Positions 1 to 8,985 of a stretch of DNA of 64,000 bases are shown in pieces. A program made the translations under genes and the position numbers. The notes beneath the pieces were generated by a model. The model did not search any database and was not told the DNA's origin. It saw nothing but the letters and a program-made list of their open reading frames with translations. Source of the stretch: Rapana venosa (lineage: Eukaryota > Mollusca > Gastropoda > Neogastropoda > Muricidae); NCBI GenBank assembly GCA_028751875.1, contig CM054159.1:13185658-13249657 (forward strand), in the 5' to 3' direction. Positions within the stretch are counted from its first letter, which is position 1. Every line of letters starts with the position of its first letter.

Positions 1-205
1 CTCTTCCCTCTCCGCTCTCATCTCTCTCTCTCTCACCTCCCGCTCTTTCTCTCACCTCTCCGCATTCTCTCTCTCTCCCTCTCCGTCTTTTTTTTTTCTC
101 TCTCACTCTCTCTCTCATGCCACTCTGCCTCTCTCCCGCTTTGCTCTTTCTCTCTCTTCTTCCTCTCTCTCCCCTCGCTCTTACCCATGCGCTCTCATCT
201 CGTCG

Positions 206-238
<33 letters not shown>

Positions 239-249
239 TCTCTCAATCA

Positions 250-281
<32 letters not shown>

Positions 282-287
282 GGAGGT
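1..287. repeat. CT-rich degenerate microsatellite
   Basis: The stretch is almost wholly C and T with short (CT)n runs and scattered other bases. It ends directly against the head of a tRNA-derived SINE at 288. Frames through it encode only Leu/Ser/Pro-rich peptides and are not genes. Confidence 0.9.
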
Positions 288-421
288 GGAGGAATAGCCT
301 GGTAGGTTAGAGGGTTGCCCATCGCGCTCGTGATCTGCTGACCAGGGTTCTTTGGATGCCACTATAAACTGAAGTCCCGTGTGTGAAAGTCACGCAGAAC
401 ATCTTACTCTAAAAACCCACC
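288..421 (+). mobile_element. SINE family S1, 5' part (interrupted copy)
   Basis: This is a degraded tRNA-like head (box-A-like atagcctggtaggttagagg, weak box-B-like gaccagggttcttt) followed by the S1 body words cactataaactgaagtcccg and cgcagaacatctt. The S1 sequence stops at about 421 and its expected continuation resumes at about 858, so I read 288-421 and 858-995 as two halves of one SINE. The head is much degraded and is not a functional tRNA. Confidence 0.65.
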
Positions 422-857
422 CCCTCCTCCCACGAACTGCACGAAGAAATAGTTTTTGAGCCATTGTGTCAGCTTACAACCATTTTTATCTTCCTGCTAT
501 GTGTGTCCACATGTAGTGGCCAGGGTTAGGGTTGAGGTTAGCCAAGTGCAAGTGCCAGTGTTATTCAACAAGCATGCAAGAGTTGTCTGTAGCTGGGTCC
601 GGTCTGAGGACATCGTGACACATCTAGCTCTAAACAAACGGTGTGTAGCAGGTAGACACAAGGGTACATACTTGCAAAAGGCTGGACTATGAATCAAATT
701 CACCAGTCTGTGAACAGTAAGCGTGCCTGGACTTCGGTTCTGCAATTTTCTCAGGTGTACATCTTTTTTCTACCCCTCCGAAAAGTATTCGACTAAACTG
801 TAACCAGGAGGTGCCGAGTTTTGTGAAACGCTTGCAGAAGCATCTTCCGCCCACGAC
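422..857. other. About 435-bp insertion inside an S1 SINE
   Basis: This unique-looking sequence separates the two halves of an S1 SINE. Short A-rich words (aaaaaccc on the left, caaaacc on the right) could be a target duplication but are too short to prove it. I see no terminal inverted repeats and recognise no protein on either strand. The open frames at 456-692 (+) and 497-745 (-) resemble nothing I know. Confidence 0.45.
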
Positions 858-995
858 AAAACCTTTTCACCTTTCCAAAGTGTACGCCTTGTGTGGAGTG
901 GGAAAGGATGACTAACTCTTCACAAAAAACCGCATCACACGGAGACTGGATTTTTGTTAAAAAGCACTCGGAAGTGCTTATTCATTATGGTCAAA
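858..995 (+). mobile_element. SINE family S1, 3' part (interrupted copy)
   Basis: The order of words matches the S1 3' half seen at 2890-3050 and 61500-61670: a 'gtgggaa.ggatgac' word, a cacaaaa-type word, 'agactggatt' and 'gaagtgcttattcattat'. The half continues the element broken at 421. Confidence 0.65.
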
Positions 996-1004
996 ATCCG
1001 AAGC

Positions 1005-1245
1005 AATTTCAAAGCCGAAGCAATTTGAGCAAGTTCTTTTACAGTTTTCCTGTCGCCATGAAATCGTTGACACTTTTGAACAAGCCCATTTTTTAAAAAA
1101 GAGAGACAGACAACATATGCTCAAAATAAAACGTAAAAAACTAGCCAGCCTCTTTTTTCTATTTCACGCCTCTACCTGACCCATCCTAAGCACACCCCCT
1201 CTCCTCCTACCTCTCCTTCAACCAGGGTACCTCCTCCCTACAAAC
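1005..1245. other. No recognisable feature
   Basis: This is AT-rich then C-rich sequence without a convincing gene or repeat. Short purine runs are present. Confidence 0.5.
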
Positions 1246-1556
1246 ATCACACGCTCGCACGCACACCAACACACGCGCACGCTACACACACACACACACG
1301 CCCAACACACACACGCAGGCACGCACACACACACACAACGCATGCACGCACACGCACGAACGCACGCACGCACAGTATTAGAAGTGCAGACACACGATGG
1401 TTGCGCGCACAGCACACAACACGCACGATCACACGCAACGCACGCACACCACACGACACACCACACACACAAACACAGACAGATAGACAGACAGACAGAG
1501 ACAGACAAACAGAGACAGAGAGTCAGACAGAGAGAGATAGACAGGGATAGGGAGAA
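1246..1556. repeat. (CA)n/(CGCA)n passing into (GACA)n microsatellite
   Basis: A degenerate run of ac, cgca and acgc units to about 1475 passes into gacagacagatagaca-type tetranucleotide repeats to about 1550. Frames on both strands (Cys/Val-rich and His/Thr-rich) are microsatellite translations. Confidence 0.9.
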
Positions 1557-2175
1557 AGGCGTGGAATGGTATACAACTGTAAAACTCATCACTCAGATTT
1601 GTTAACAAGAAACCCCGAAACCGTTACAATTTGCTACCATAAAAAGATCTATCTTCGAGACTTGAACTACTCTCTAGGATTTCCAATCAATCATCAGAAA
1701 ACTTCAAAGTTGAACTGCTCTCACGGAATTTTGCAGCGAACAGACCTGGATAGAGTTATCTTATGACCGGATCCTTTGTAAAGTCATTTCTGGAATTTTT
1801 TTAAAACTCGGGGCCAAAATCATGTACTATTCAATTGTCCTATTTTCCAATTTCGACTTTCGAGTTTCCCAACGGCTGCATAATTTATGGAACATATTTA
1901 CCTATTTCGTATCTTTTAAAAAATCCCCCATTGGGATGTGTATGTGTGTGTGGAAGGGGGGGGGGGCATCAGTATAACTAGCCATTTCAAGCAGTAGCAT
2001 CATCAATTTATCTACGCCCTTACCTGGAAATTCAGTGCAAATAATTTCCCTCTTTCTATCCTTCTCACTTTTCTGCCGTGTTCCTTTCTTCATGTCATCC
2101 CTTTTATTTTTCCTTCTTGTTCCATTCCCTACCTTATTTGCCAGAAAGGCTTAAAAGATAACAGTTCTCTCCCAA
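1557..2175. other. No recognisable gene; unique AT-rich sequence
   Basis: I see no homology to the other repeats of the window and no convincing coding frame. A run of ten G lies at about 1957-1966. Confidence 0.5.
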
Positions 2176-2179
2176 GCTG

Positions 2180-2305
2180 AAGTGGGATGTGCTGGACCCG
2201 ATTTACAGGTGCTTTGAACGGCAGCGCAACGCATTTTTGCTCATATGACAGACAGTAGTTGCTGTCCAGCTTTTGAGGAAGAAAAAAAGCATTTCGAGGA
2301 TGATT
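2180..2305 (+). repeat. Dispersed repeat D1, copy 1
   Basis: The order of words (gatgtgctgga, a ggcagcgcaacgca word, tttttgctc, atgacagacagtagttg, then a gaagaaaaaaagcat end) matches 7597-7720. The two copies are diverged. It ends A/G-rich, as a SINE tail would, but no tRNA-like head is visible, so the class is unknown. Confidence 0.5.
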
Positions 2306-2716
2306 ATCATGAAGGATTTCTCTAATTGTCTTGGATTGATTCTGCTAGAAAGCCAAAATGTTTGCTAGCTGCACAGACGTATGAAGACTAAAAGTTCTTG
2401 AGAACTAACCCTATAACTTCAATAAAAAAAGAATCCAATCTGACTCCAATCTTGTCCTCTTCCTCGTTGACCGTTACCTTTTTAGTCTGGAACTGGACAC
2501 TTCAGGCCGTTGCACTGCTTGATACTTTGGTTCGGCACCAGAACCCCTGAAAATAGCATCAACAACAACCAACCTTAGCAATCCCCACAGTTTACATGAT
2601 CAAACATATCAATTCAGTCACTTCAAAATGTATCAATGCTATCTAAACAACCCCCCCACCCCCAAAAAACCGTTGCTGCATTTGAGCACATTCATGGTTC
2701 CTAAAGAGGGGAGACA
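2306..2716. other. No recognisable feature
   Basis: AT-rich sequence with short C runs at about 2648-2665. No gene or familiar repeat is visible. Confidence 0.5.
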
Positions 2717-2717
2717 G

Positions 2718-3062
2718 AGGGGGATAGCCTAGTGTTTGAACATTGCGCTCGCAATCTGACGATCCAGGTTCGAATCCCGTTCAAGGGGATTTTTTCCCCT
2801 GGAGTTAACATCAGTGCAGACTCCACTCTCCCCCAGAAATCCTTCCGACGAGACTATAAATCGAGGCCCCGTGTGTTGACGCATGCAGAATATCTTGCGC
2901 TCACGTTAAATCCTGGTCCACTTTTCGAAAGAGTAGGGCAATTGTGCGTCTGTGGGAATAGATAAAAAAATTTACAAAACTACATGCACACGGGGAACTG
3001 GATGTAAAACGCACGTGAGAGCTTATTCCATTATCCTCGACATCAAAGAATAAATAATTAAA
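2718..3062 (+). mobile_element. SINE family S1, best copy
   Basis: The tRNA-derived head has a box A in 'tagcctagtgtttgaac' and a perfect box B, ggttcgaatcc, at 2767-2777; these would form an internal RNA polymerase III promoter. The body runs through 'gagttaacatcagtgcagac', 'gagactataaatcgaggccc', 'gcagaatatcttgcgctcac' and 'agagtagggcaattgtg' to the tail words 'ggaactggatgtaaaa' and 'agcttattccattatcctcg'. It ends in an A/T-rich run. Length is about 345 bp. This is the reference for at least eight other S1 pieces in the window. It is not a functional tRNA gene, because the sequence after box B does not close an acceptor stem. Confidence 0.85.
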
Positions 3063-3184
3063 AATACACGGTGAACTTGATCATTTTCCGCTACATTTTT
3101 GTCAGATCTCACAACTAATTCGTATAATTATAAAGAAAGTTAAGTTCAGAGTCTGTCGGATTTCAAGTAAAGACTTAAATCAGG

Positions 3185-3324
3185 AGCGAGATAGCTTAGT
3201 GGTTAGAGCGTTGAGCTCGTGATCTGATGGCCCGGGTTCGAGCCACTACAGAGACGCCCGTTTGTGGGTTTTTTTTGCCTTGGCATCAGTACCGATGCCA
3301 TTTCCCGAAAGTCCCTCAAGTGGA
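3185..3324 (+). mobile_element. tRNA-derived SINE head (joined to an S2 SINE)
   Basis: A clear tRNA-like start has box A in 'agcttagtggttagagcg' and box B 'gggttcgagcc' at 3234-3244. It is followed by a 'ggcatcagtaccgatgcc' stretch and then by an S2 element with its own tRNA-like head. A related head, followed by a different body (S3), occurs at 8297-8420, so this module has joined more than one body. Confidence 0.7.
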
Positions 3325-3814
3325 TCGTTGGGTCTAGAGTACCGCGCCTGTCTAGAAATCGTAATAGTCCGGTCTGAAGTGTGCGGCGTTCGTACCACCG
3401 TTTGACCGAAATTTTTCCCCCATCCCATTAGACCAGAAGTGGTGTCTGGGCGCTAGCCTTTCGAAGAGACGATAAACCGAGGTCCCGGTTGTACACGTAT
3501 TTATTTAGCGCACGTAAAAAACCCCACGCCAAAGAGAGTTGTCCCTGCAAAATTTCTTAGAAAAAAGCCACTCTAGCAAGGGGAAACACTTAACAGCTCC
3601 GAAAAAAAAAAAAAAAAAAGGTGAAAGGGGTGGCGCAGCGCTAAGTGCGATTGCGACGCGGTTCTCCGCGCCTCCCCGGGAGAGCAGCCCGAATTTCACG
3701 GAGAGAAATCTGCCGTGACTTAAAGTGGTATGAAATAAAATCTGAGCGCTTTGATTTGTTGCTTTACAAGATTCAGCGCTATATAAATTCCACACATTAT
3801 TATTATTATTATAA
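3325..3814 (+). mobile_element. SINE family S2 with (ATT)n tail
   Basis: A second tRNA-like head ('gggtctagagtaccgcgcc', box-B-like 'gcgttcgtacc') leads into a long body: 'gggcgctagcctttcg', 'gacgataaaccgaggtcccg', 'tttagcgcacgtaaaa', 'agagagttgtccctg', an A-run, 'gggagagcagcccgaattt', 'gtgacttaaagtggtatgaa'. The 3' tail carries gcgctttgatttgttgcttt, then cagcgctatataaattcc, then (att)n. The copy at 25838-26372 is nearly the same throughout. The tail is also found at 21216, 42410 and, on the minus strand, at the end of a LINE at 56.6 kb. Confidence 0.85.
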
Positions 3815-4075
3815 ATGAGACTATAAACCAACTCCTCCCCCCCCGTCTCGGATGAGACTTTAAACCAACTTCACTCCCCGAAAGTCCTTCGGATGAGACT
3901 ATAAACTAACTCCACTTCTCCCTCCGCCGACCCTCCCCTTTCGAATGAGACTATACACCGAATTTCACGTGCGAACCCACGCAAAAACATCTCCCGGAAA
4001 TATTAAAATCCCCGTTCCACATTCGTAAGAGTAGCCATACTCGTGCCGGTAGGACAGATGACAAGATTGTTAAAA
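3815..4075 (+). repeat. Tandemly repeated inner module of S1, then an S1 3' part
   Basis: The module 'gatgagactataaacc' with its C-rich flank occurs four times in slightly different forms, near 3817, 3851, 3892 and 3947, before the usual S1 continuation (acgcaaaaacatc, 'cgtaagagtagccatac', 'gacagatgacaagattg'). In other S1 copies this module is single. It looks like a local amplification inside a SINE or several truncated insertions in a row. Confidence 0.6.
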
Positions 4076-4307
4076 TACCCGTGCTGCGCGAACTGATATA
4101 TTATATACATCATCCCGAAGTCGGAAAGTGGCTACCTGAATGGTGGGTGAACGGTCGCCTTCGCAAAATATCGCCACTGGCAAATCGCGGAGATCTAGTT
4201 GAGGAACCATAAAGAAAACATCTTATCAAGAAAAGCATGACCCGAATGTTGTGAACAACAAAAAGGCTTCTGCAGCAAAGACATAGTGATTATTTCTATC
4301 AGCTTCA

Positions 4308-4632
4308 ACATATTGCAGAACATCTTGCGCACACGCTAAATCCTGTTCCGAGAGGGTAGGGGAAGTGAACTAGTGGTTAGAACGCGTGATGTAAGGGCTA
4401 TGAATCTAAAGTCCTTCGGATGAGACTATAAACCGAAGTCCCGTGTGTGAGCGCACGCAGAACATCTTGCGCTCATGTTAAAGCCTGTTCCGCCTTTCAT
4501 AAGAGTATCCTATTGTGTGCCGGTGGTAACAGATGACAACATTTACAAAACTGTATACACACAAGGACTGGATGAAAACCAAAAAAAAGCAAATGAGTGC
4601 TTATTCCATTATTTTCGAAATAAAAAGTAAAG
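4308..4632 (+). mobile_element. SINE family S1, composite copy
   Basis: An S1 3' part ('gcagaacatcttgcgcacac', 'gagagggtagggg') runs into a tRNA-like 'gaactagtggttagaacgc' head and then a second, fuller S1 body ('agtccttcggatgagactat', 'cgcagaacatcttgcgctca', 'gtgccggtggtaacagatga', tail 'gagtgcttattccattattt'). It appears to be one S1 copy nested in or abutting another. Confidence 0.7.
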
Positions 4633-4794
4633 TTTGGATTTTTTTTCATATACGATGCAGACATGCCAATGCATTAGATTCATTCAGTATACTTATGACT
4701 TTGTAAAAACATTAACAAATTCCAGCATCCACCAACATCTATTAAGATTACACCAACGCATTTTAAAAAACAGAAAGCTAAAAATTTAGAACAT

Positions 4795-5022
4795 GTTGAG
4801 TGGGCCAGGATTGCTAAGCGGTTAGAAACTATGCGCTTGTGACAACCATCTGGAGTCACTAACCACAGCACCCGTTCAGGGAATGTTTTCCCCTGGAGTA
4901 AACATCAGTACAGACATCCACTTGCCTGAAAGTCCTTCCGGATGAAACATAAACCGAAGGTTTTCAAGTGGCGAACACCACACTTAATAACATCTTTACG
5001 CACACATTAAAACCCAAGAAAG
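4795..5022 (+). mobile_element. SINE family S1, degraded copy lacking the 3' end
   Basis: The tRNA-like head ('ggattgctaagcggttag') and the words 'cccctggagtaaacatcagt', 'gaaagtccttccggatgaa' and 'cataaaccgaagg' identify S1. Matches fade after about 5010. Confidence 0.65.
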
Positions 5023-5284
5023 ATTAGACTTTTGCATGGAAAATGAGCAGATAAATATATTAAAAATAAATGGCAAAACACACTCAAACTGGTGTATTTA
5101 GACAAATCCTCCCTCCTCCGACGTCAGAAAGCGCTGCCTTAAAGGTTGGGGGGGGGGGGGGGAGCTGGAAGCCGTCGTATACACAAATATCTCACCTGTG
5201 GAGAGAGAACCTTTAAGCTCTAACACAGCATCCCTCGCCCCCCCCAAAAAAAAAAAGTGTGTGTGTACTTACAATTTGAGTTGT
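5023..5284. other. No gene; AT-rich with poly-G and poly-A runs
   Basis: A run of 14 G lies at about 5149-5162 and a C-run/A-run pair at about 5239-5256. Nothing else is recognised. Confidence 0.6.
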
Positions 5285-5285
5285 G

Positions 5286-7180
5286 GGATACTGCTCCGGA
5301 GACGAGTTGCGCTTATACTGCTCCGACAACGATGTTGCCTTATGGCTGCTCCGACTACGATGATGCGCTTGATGCGCTGCTCTCTCGGCCGACGATTGTG
5401 TGCGCTTGAAGCAGCATCCGACGACGAAGTTGCGCTTGAAGCTGCACCGACAGGACGGATGTTGCGCATTGATGCTGCTCCGTCCGACGATGTTGTTCTT
5501 GAGCTGCTAACCGAACGATGATGATGCGCTTGATGCTCCTCCGACGACGATGTTTCGTTTTATGTCGTTCCGACGACGATGTTGCGCTTGATGCTGCTCC
5601 AAGGGCGATGTTGCACTTGATACAGCTCCGACGATGTTGCGCTTGATACTGCTCCGACGATGTTGCGCTTGATACTGCTCTGACGACGTTGTTGCTCTTG
5701 ATGCTGCTCTAAGAACGATGCTCCGACGATGTTGCGCTTGATACTGCTCCGGCGACGATGTTGCACTTGATGCTGCTCCAAGGACGATACTCCTACGATG
5801 TTGCGTTTGATGTTGCTTCGACGACGTTGTTACGCTTGATCCTGCTCCGACGACGATGTTGTTCTTGATGCTGCTCCGACGACGATGTTGCGCTTGATGC
5901 TGCTCCAAGGACGATACTCCTACGATGTTGCGCTTGATGCTGCTCCGTCGACGATGTTGCGCTTAATGCTGCTCCGATGACGACGTTGTTCTTGATGTTG
6001 CTCCGGGACAACGATGGTGCGCTTGAATGCTGCTCCCGACACGACGTTGCGCTTGATGCAGCTCCGACCGACGATTTGTCGTCTTGATGCTGCTCCGACG
6101 ATGATGTTGCTCTTTGTTGCTCCGACAACGATGTTGCGCTATGCTGCTCCGGAGACGACGATGATGCCGCTTGTGCGCCCGAGGAACGATGTTTCTTGAT
6201 ACAGCTGCAGCAACGATGTTGCTCTTGATACAGCTGCACAACGATCATGCTTGATGCTAGCTCCGAAAAGACGAGTTGTTCATTGATATTGCTCCGACGA
6301 CGATGTTGCGCTTGAGCTGCTCCCGATGTCGTTGTTCTTGAATAAGCTCCACGATGTTTCGCTGATGCTAGCTCGACGATGATGTTTGCGCTTGAGCTGC
6401 TCCGATGACGACGATGTTCTTGAGTTGCTCCGCGACGCTGTTGCGCTTGATGCTGCTCCGATAATGACGTTGCGCTTGATACTGCTCCGACGACGATGTT
6501 GCGCTTGATACTGCTCCGACGACGTTGCGCTTGATACTGCTCTGGTCACGATGTTGCGCTTGATGCTGCTCCGACGACGATGTTGCGCTTGATACTGCTC
6601 CGACGACGTTGCGCTTGATACTGCTCCGACGACGATGTTGTGTTTGATACTGCTCTGACGACGATATTGCGCTTGATACTGCTCCGACGACGTTGCGCTT
6701 GATACTGCTCCGACGACGATGTTGCGCTTGATACTGCTCCGACGACGTTGCACTTGATACTGCTCCGGCCACGATGTTTCGCTTGATGCTGCTCCGACGA
6801 CGATGTTGTGCTTGATACTGCTCCGACGACGTTGCGCTTGATACTGCTCCGACGACGATGTTGCGCTTGATACTGCTCCGACGACGATATTACGCTTGAT
6901 ACTGCTCCGGCCGAGATGTTGCGCTTGATACTGCTCCGACGACGATGTTGCGCTTGATGTTGCTCCGATGACGTTCTTGATACTGCTCCGACGATGTTTC
7001 GCTTGATCCTGCTCCGACGACGATGTTGCGCTTGATGCTGCTCCGACGACAATGTTGCACTTGATGCTGCTTCGATGACGTTCTTGATACTGCTCCGACG
7101 ATGTTGCGCTTGATCCTGCTCCGGCGACGATGTTGCGACGATGTTGCTCTTGATACTGCCTCGACGACGAATTATTGGTA
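5286..7180. repeat. 1.9-kb minisatellite of 26/29-bp units
   Basis: About 65-70 tandem copies are built on two alternating lengths: a 29-bp form (ctccgacgacgatgttgcgc then ttgatactg) and a 26-bp form lacking one 'gat'. Units near 6480-6950 are almost identical, while the edges (5286-5560 and 5990-6420) are more diverged, as is usual for a tandem array. Because neither length is a multiple of three, frames rotate and give long peptides with repeated Arg/Ser/Gln words on the minus strand. I regard these as shadows of the repeat, since every frame is similarly open and units with other indels break them. Confidence 0.95.
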
Positions 7181-7182
7181 CT

Positions 7183-7375
7183 GCCGTGGCGTTATGCTAG
7201 CTCTTGATACGTTTATGCTGGCTCTTGATGCTAGCTGTTGTGTTGATGCTAGCTCTTGATGCGTTGATGCTAGCTCTTGGTGCGTTGATGCAAGCTCTGG
7301 ATGCGTTGGTGCAAGCTCTTGGTGCGTTGAGTGCAAGCTCTGATGCGTTGGATGTTTGCTCCTTGAAGCGTTGAT
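7183..7375. repeat. 21-bp minisatellite
   Basis: About nine tandem copies of a unit like 'gcgttgatgctagctcttg' plus two bases follow directly after the 26/29-bp array. The period of 21 bp gives a repeating heptapeptide (Thr-His-Gln-Glu-Leu-Ala-Ser) on the minus strand. 'ttgatgct' words are shared with the larger array, so it may derive from it. Confidence 0.85.
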
Positions 7376-7596
7376 AGAACTGTAGAGACACAAGAACACG
7401 AGCGCGGCAACCCAGAACCTGAGATAACATCCCCATGACGAAACGTCTACAACCCAAGCAAACTTCTGAGAATCAGAGCAAGAAGGAAGATACCCCGAAG
7501 TAGAGAAAATGCTTAAGACAATTTTGGGGCGTGAGTTTGTGCAAGGCAGGGATACTTAGAAACCCTACTCAAGCCGTCGGTAACGCGTCGAAGTCG

Positions 7597-7745
7597 GATG
7601 CGCTGGGCCTGACTCGACCAGGCGGGTAGGGCAGTGCAGCGCACTTTCGCTCCTAATGACATGCATCAGTTAGTTGCATGGTCTGATTGTTTGAAGGAGA
7701 AGAAGCATAAAAGAAGAAGAAAAAGAAGAAGACGGTGGTGAAATG
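7597..7745 (+). repeat. Dispersed repeat D1, copy 2, with GAA-rich tail
   Basis: It matches 2180-2305: 'gatgcgctgggcctgac', 'ggcagtgcagcgcac', 'tttcgctc', 'aatgacatgcatcagttag', then 'gaaggagaagaagcat' and a gaagaag tail. A purine-rich 3' end in both copies suggests a retroposed element. Confidence 0.5.
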
Positions 7746-8294
7746 TCGAAAATGTCCGGAGGGCGGAATGTCTTTGTGCTTCAGTCCCCTAAAGTGTTTC
7801 AGATATGGAGGGGAGGTCACATGAACGCCACTCTGATACCTAAGCCCCCAACTCCCTACCTAATCGCTGTTCAATCCATGGAAGGTGAAGACGGCCGTGG
7901 ATTGTTCTAGATCCCTGGGCCATCGAACCAGCAAGAGATGCACTAGGTCTGCCCTTCAGGCTTCGGTGAAGCACTTTCTCTCTTCTCCCCATCGCCCACG
8001 CTACACCCTTTCAGCCAATACATCTGACATCTTCTACTGTTCATGGGATCTTGGACATTGTTCCGGGTCATGCGCTCCACATCGTGGCCGTGTCATCTCA
8101 TGAACGTCTGGTGAGCACGGTCACGATCACTGTGTGAAGATCTGCTGACAAGACCATGAATGGCGTCTCCATGATCTCAGGTGAAAGGGTGACGCTCATT
8201 CGCCGAAGATCGCTGACAAAAAACCCATGAACTACAACTCTCATACATAGCTACACCTAACTTTTTTTCACCCAAAAATAAATCGGACGACAAA
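7746..8294. other. No recognisable gene or repeat
   Basis: Unique-looking sequence of balanced composition. The 72-codon frame at 7885-8103 (+) resembles nothing I know and has no supporting context. Confidence 0.5.
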
Positions 8295-8296
8295 AA

Positions 8297-8640
8297 TGGG
8301 CGGGATAACCTTAGTCTTTCAAGGCTGCCTGTGATCTGACGGCCTGGGGTTGAGCCACCACAGGAGGCCCCTGTTAGAGGGGACGTTCCCTTTTGATTTC
8401 AACATCAGTACCCATTCCCCCAGTCAAGGTTAAGCAGCATCGAGCGCGGTTACCTGTTAGATGGCTGACCGTTTGCGCACCTTGGCTCCGGTACAGTTCC
8501 CCAGTTCATCCAGCTGTAAATAGGTACCTGCCTCTTTAGGGTCAGGGAAGACAAAGCAGTGAGGGAGAGAGGATGGGCGCCGCCCCTCAAAATACTGGCC
8601 AAGGTGATTGAATTGAGAAAGCCCTCAGTACTGTTTCCCA
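8297..8640 (+). mobile_element. SINE family S3 (composite head)
   Basis: A head starting tgggcgggata carries a box-B-like 'ctggggttgagcc' related to the module at 3185. The S3 body follows: 'ggttaagcagcatcgagcgc', 'gaccgtttgcgcaccttggc', 'acagttccccagttcatcc', 'agctgtaaataggtacctgc', 'tctttagggtcagggaag', 'gatgggcgccgcccctcaa'. The same body is on the minus strand at 54058-54336. Its last 35 bases ('aagccctcagtactgtttcc', 'caatataaaggagag') match the right end of the 5.2-kb units at 25311 and 51457. Confidence 0.75.
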
Positions 8641-8985
8641 ATATAAAGGAGAGAGAACAGACAAGGAGGCAACAATACAGAGAAGAGAGAGACAGCAGCC
8701 AGAAAGAGAGAGACAGAAAAGGATACAAAGAAGACAGAGACAAGGAGACAGAGAGCAGAGGAAGAACCAAAGAGAGAGAGAGATAAAACACACTAACAAT
8801 AGACAGGCAGAAAGAGATAACGAAAGAGAGACAGACGTAGACGTAGAGACCAGAAGAAAAGGACAGACAGACAAAATGGAGAGACAGACAGAACAGACAG
8901 TCCACAGCAAAGACAGAGACAGTGAGAAACATAGACATATTGGTTATACAGAGCGAGATAGAAAAGAGAGAGAGAGCGAACTCTC
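8641..8985. repeat. GA/GACA-rich tract (unit-end type)
   Basis: This is a complex purine-rich tract of gaga, gacaga and gacata words. It is not a plain microsatellite: it shares word order with the tracts at 32990-33190 and 51560-51770 (an 'acaggcagaaagagataa' word, 'ggacagacagacaa', 'gagaaacatagacat', 'tatacagagcgaga'). It ends directly at the 3' end of LINE T copy A. Confidence 0.85.

Noticed and set aside
519..545. Telomere-like ttaggg words
   Set aside because: There are only about two imperfect units (agggttagggttgagg), with no array.
2718..2800. Possible tRNA genes at SINE heads (2718, 3185, 8297, 25838, 57845, 54336)
   Set aside because: A and B boxes are present, but the sequences do not close into a tRNA with an acceptor stem, and each continues into a shared SINE body.
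5507..7052. Several minus-strand frames of 130-170 codons with Arg/Ser/Gln repeats
   Set aside because: They lie wholly in the 26/29-bp minisatellite. Unit lengths are not multiples of three, several overlapping frames are open together, and there is no flanking unique coding sequence.
7885..8103. A 72-codon plus-strand frame
   Set aside because: It is of balanced composition but matches nothing I recognise and has no context. Its length is expected by chance.
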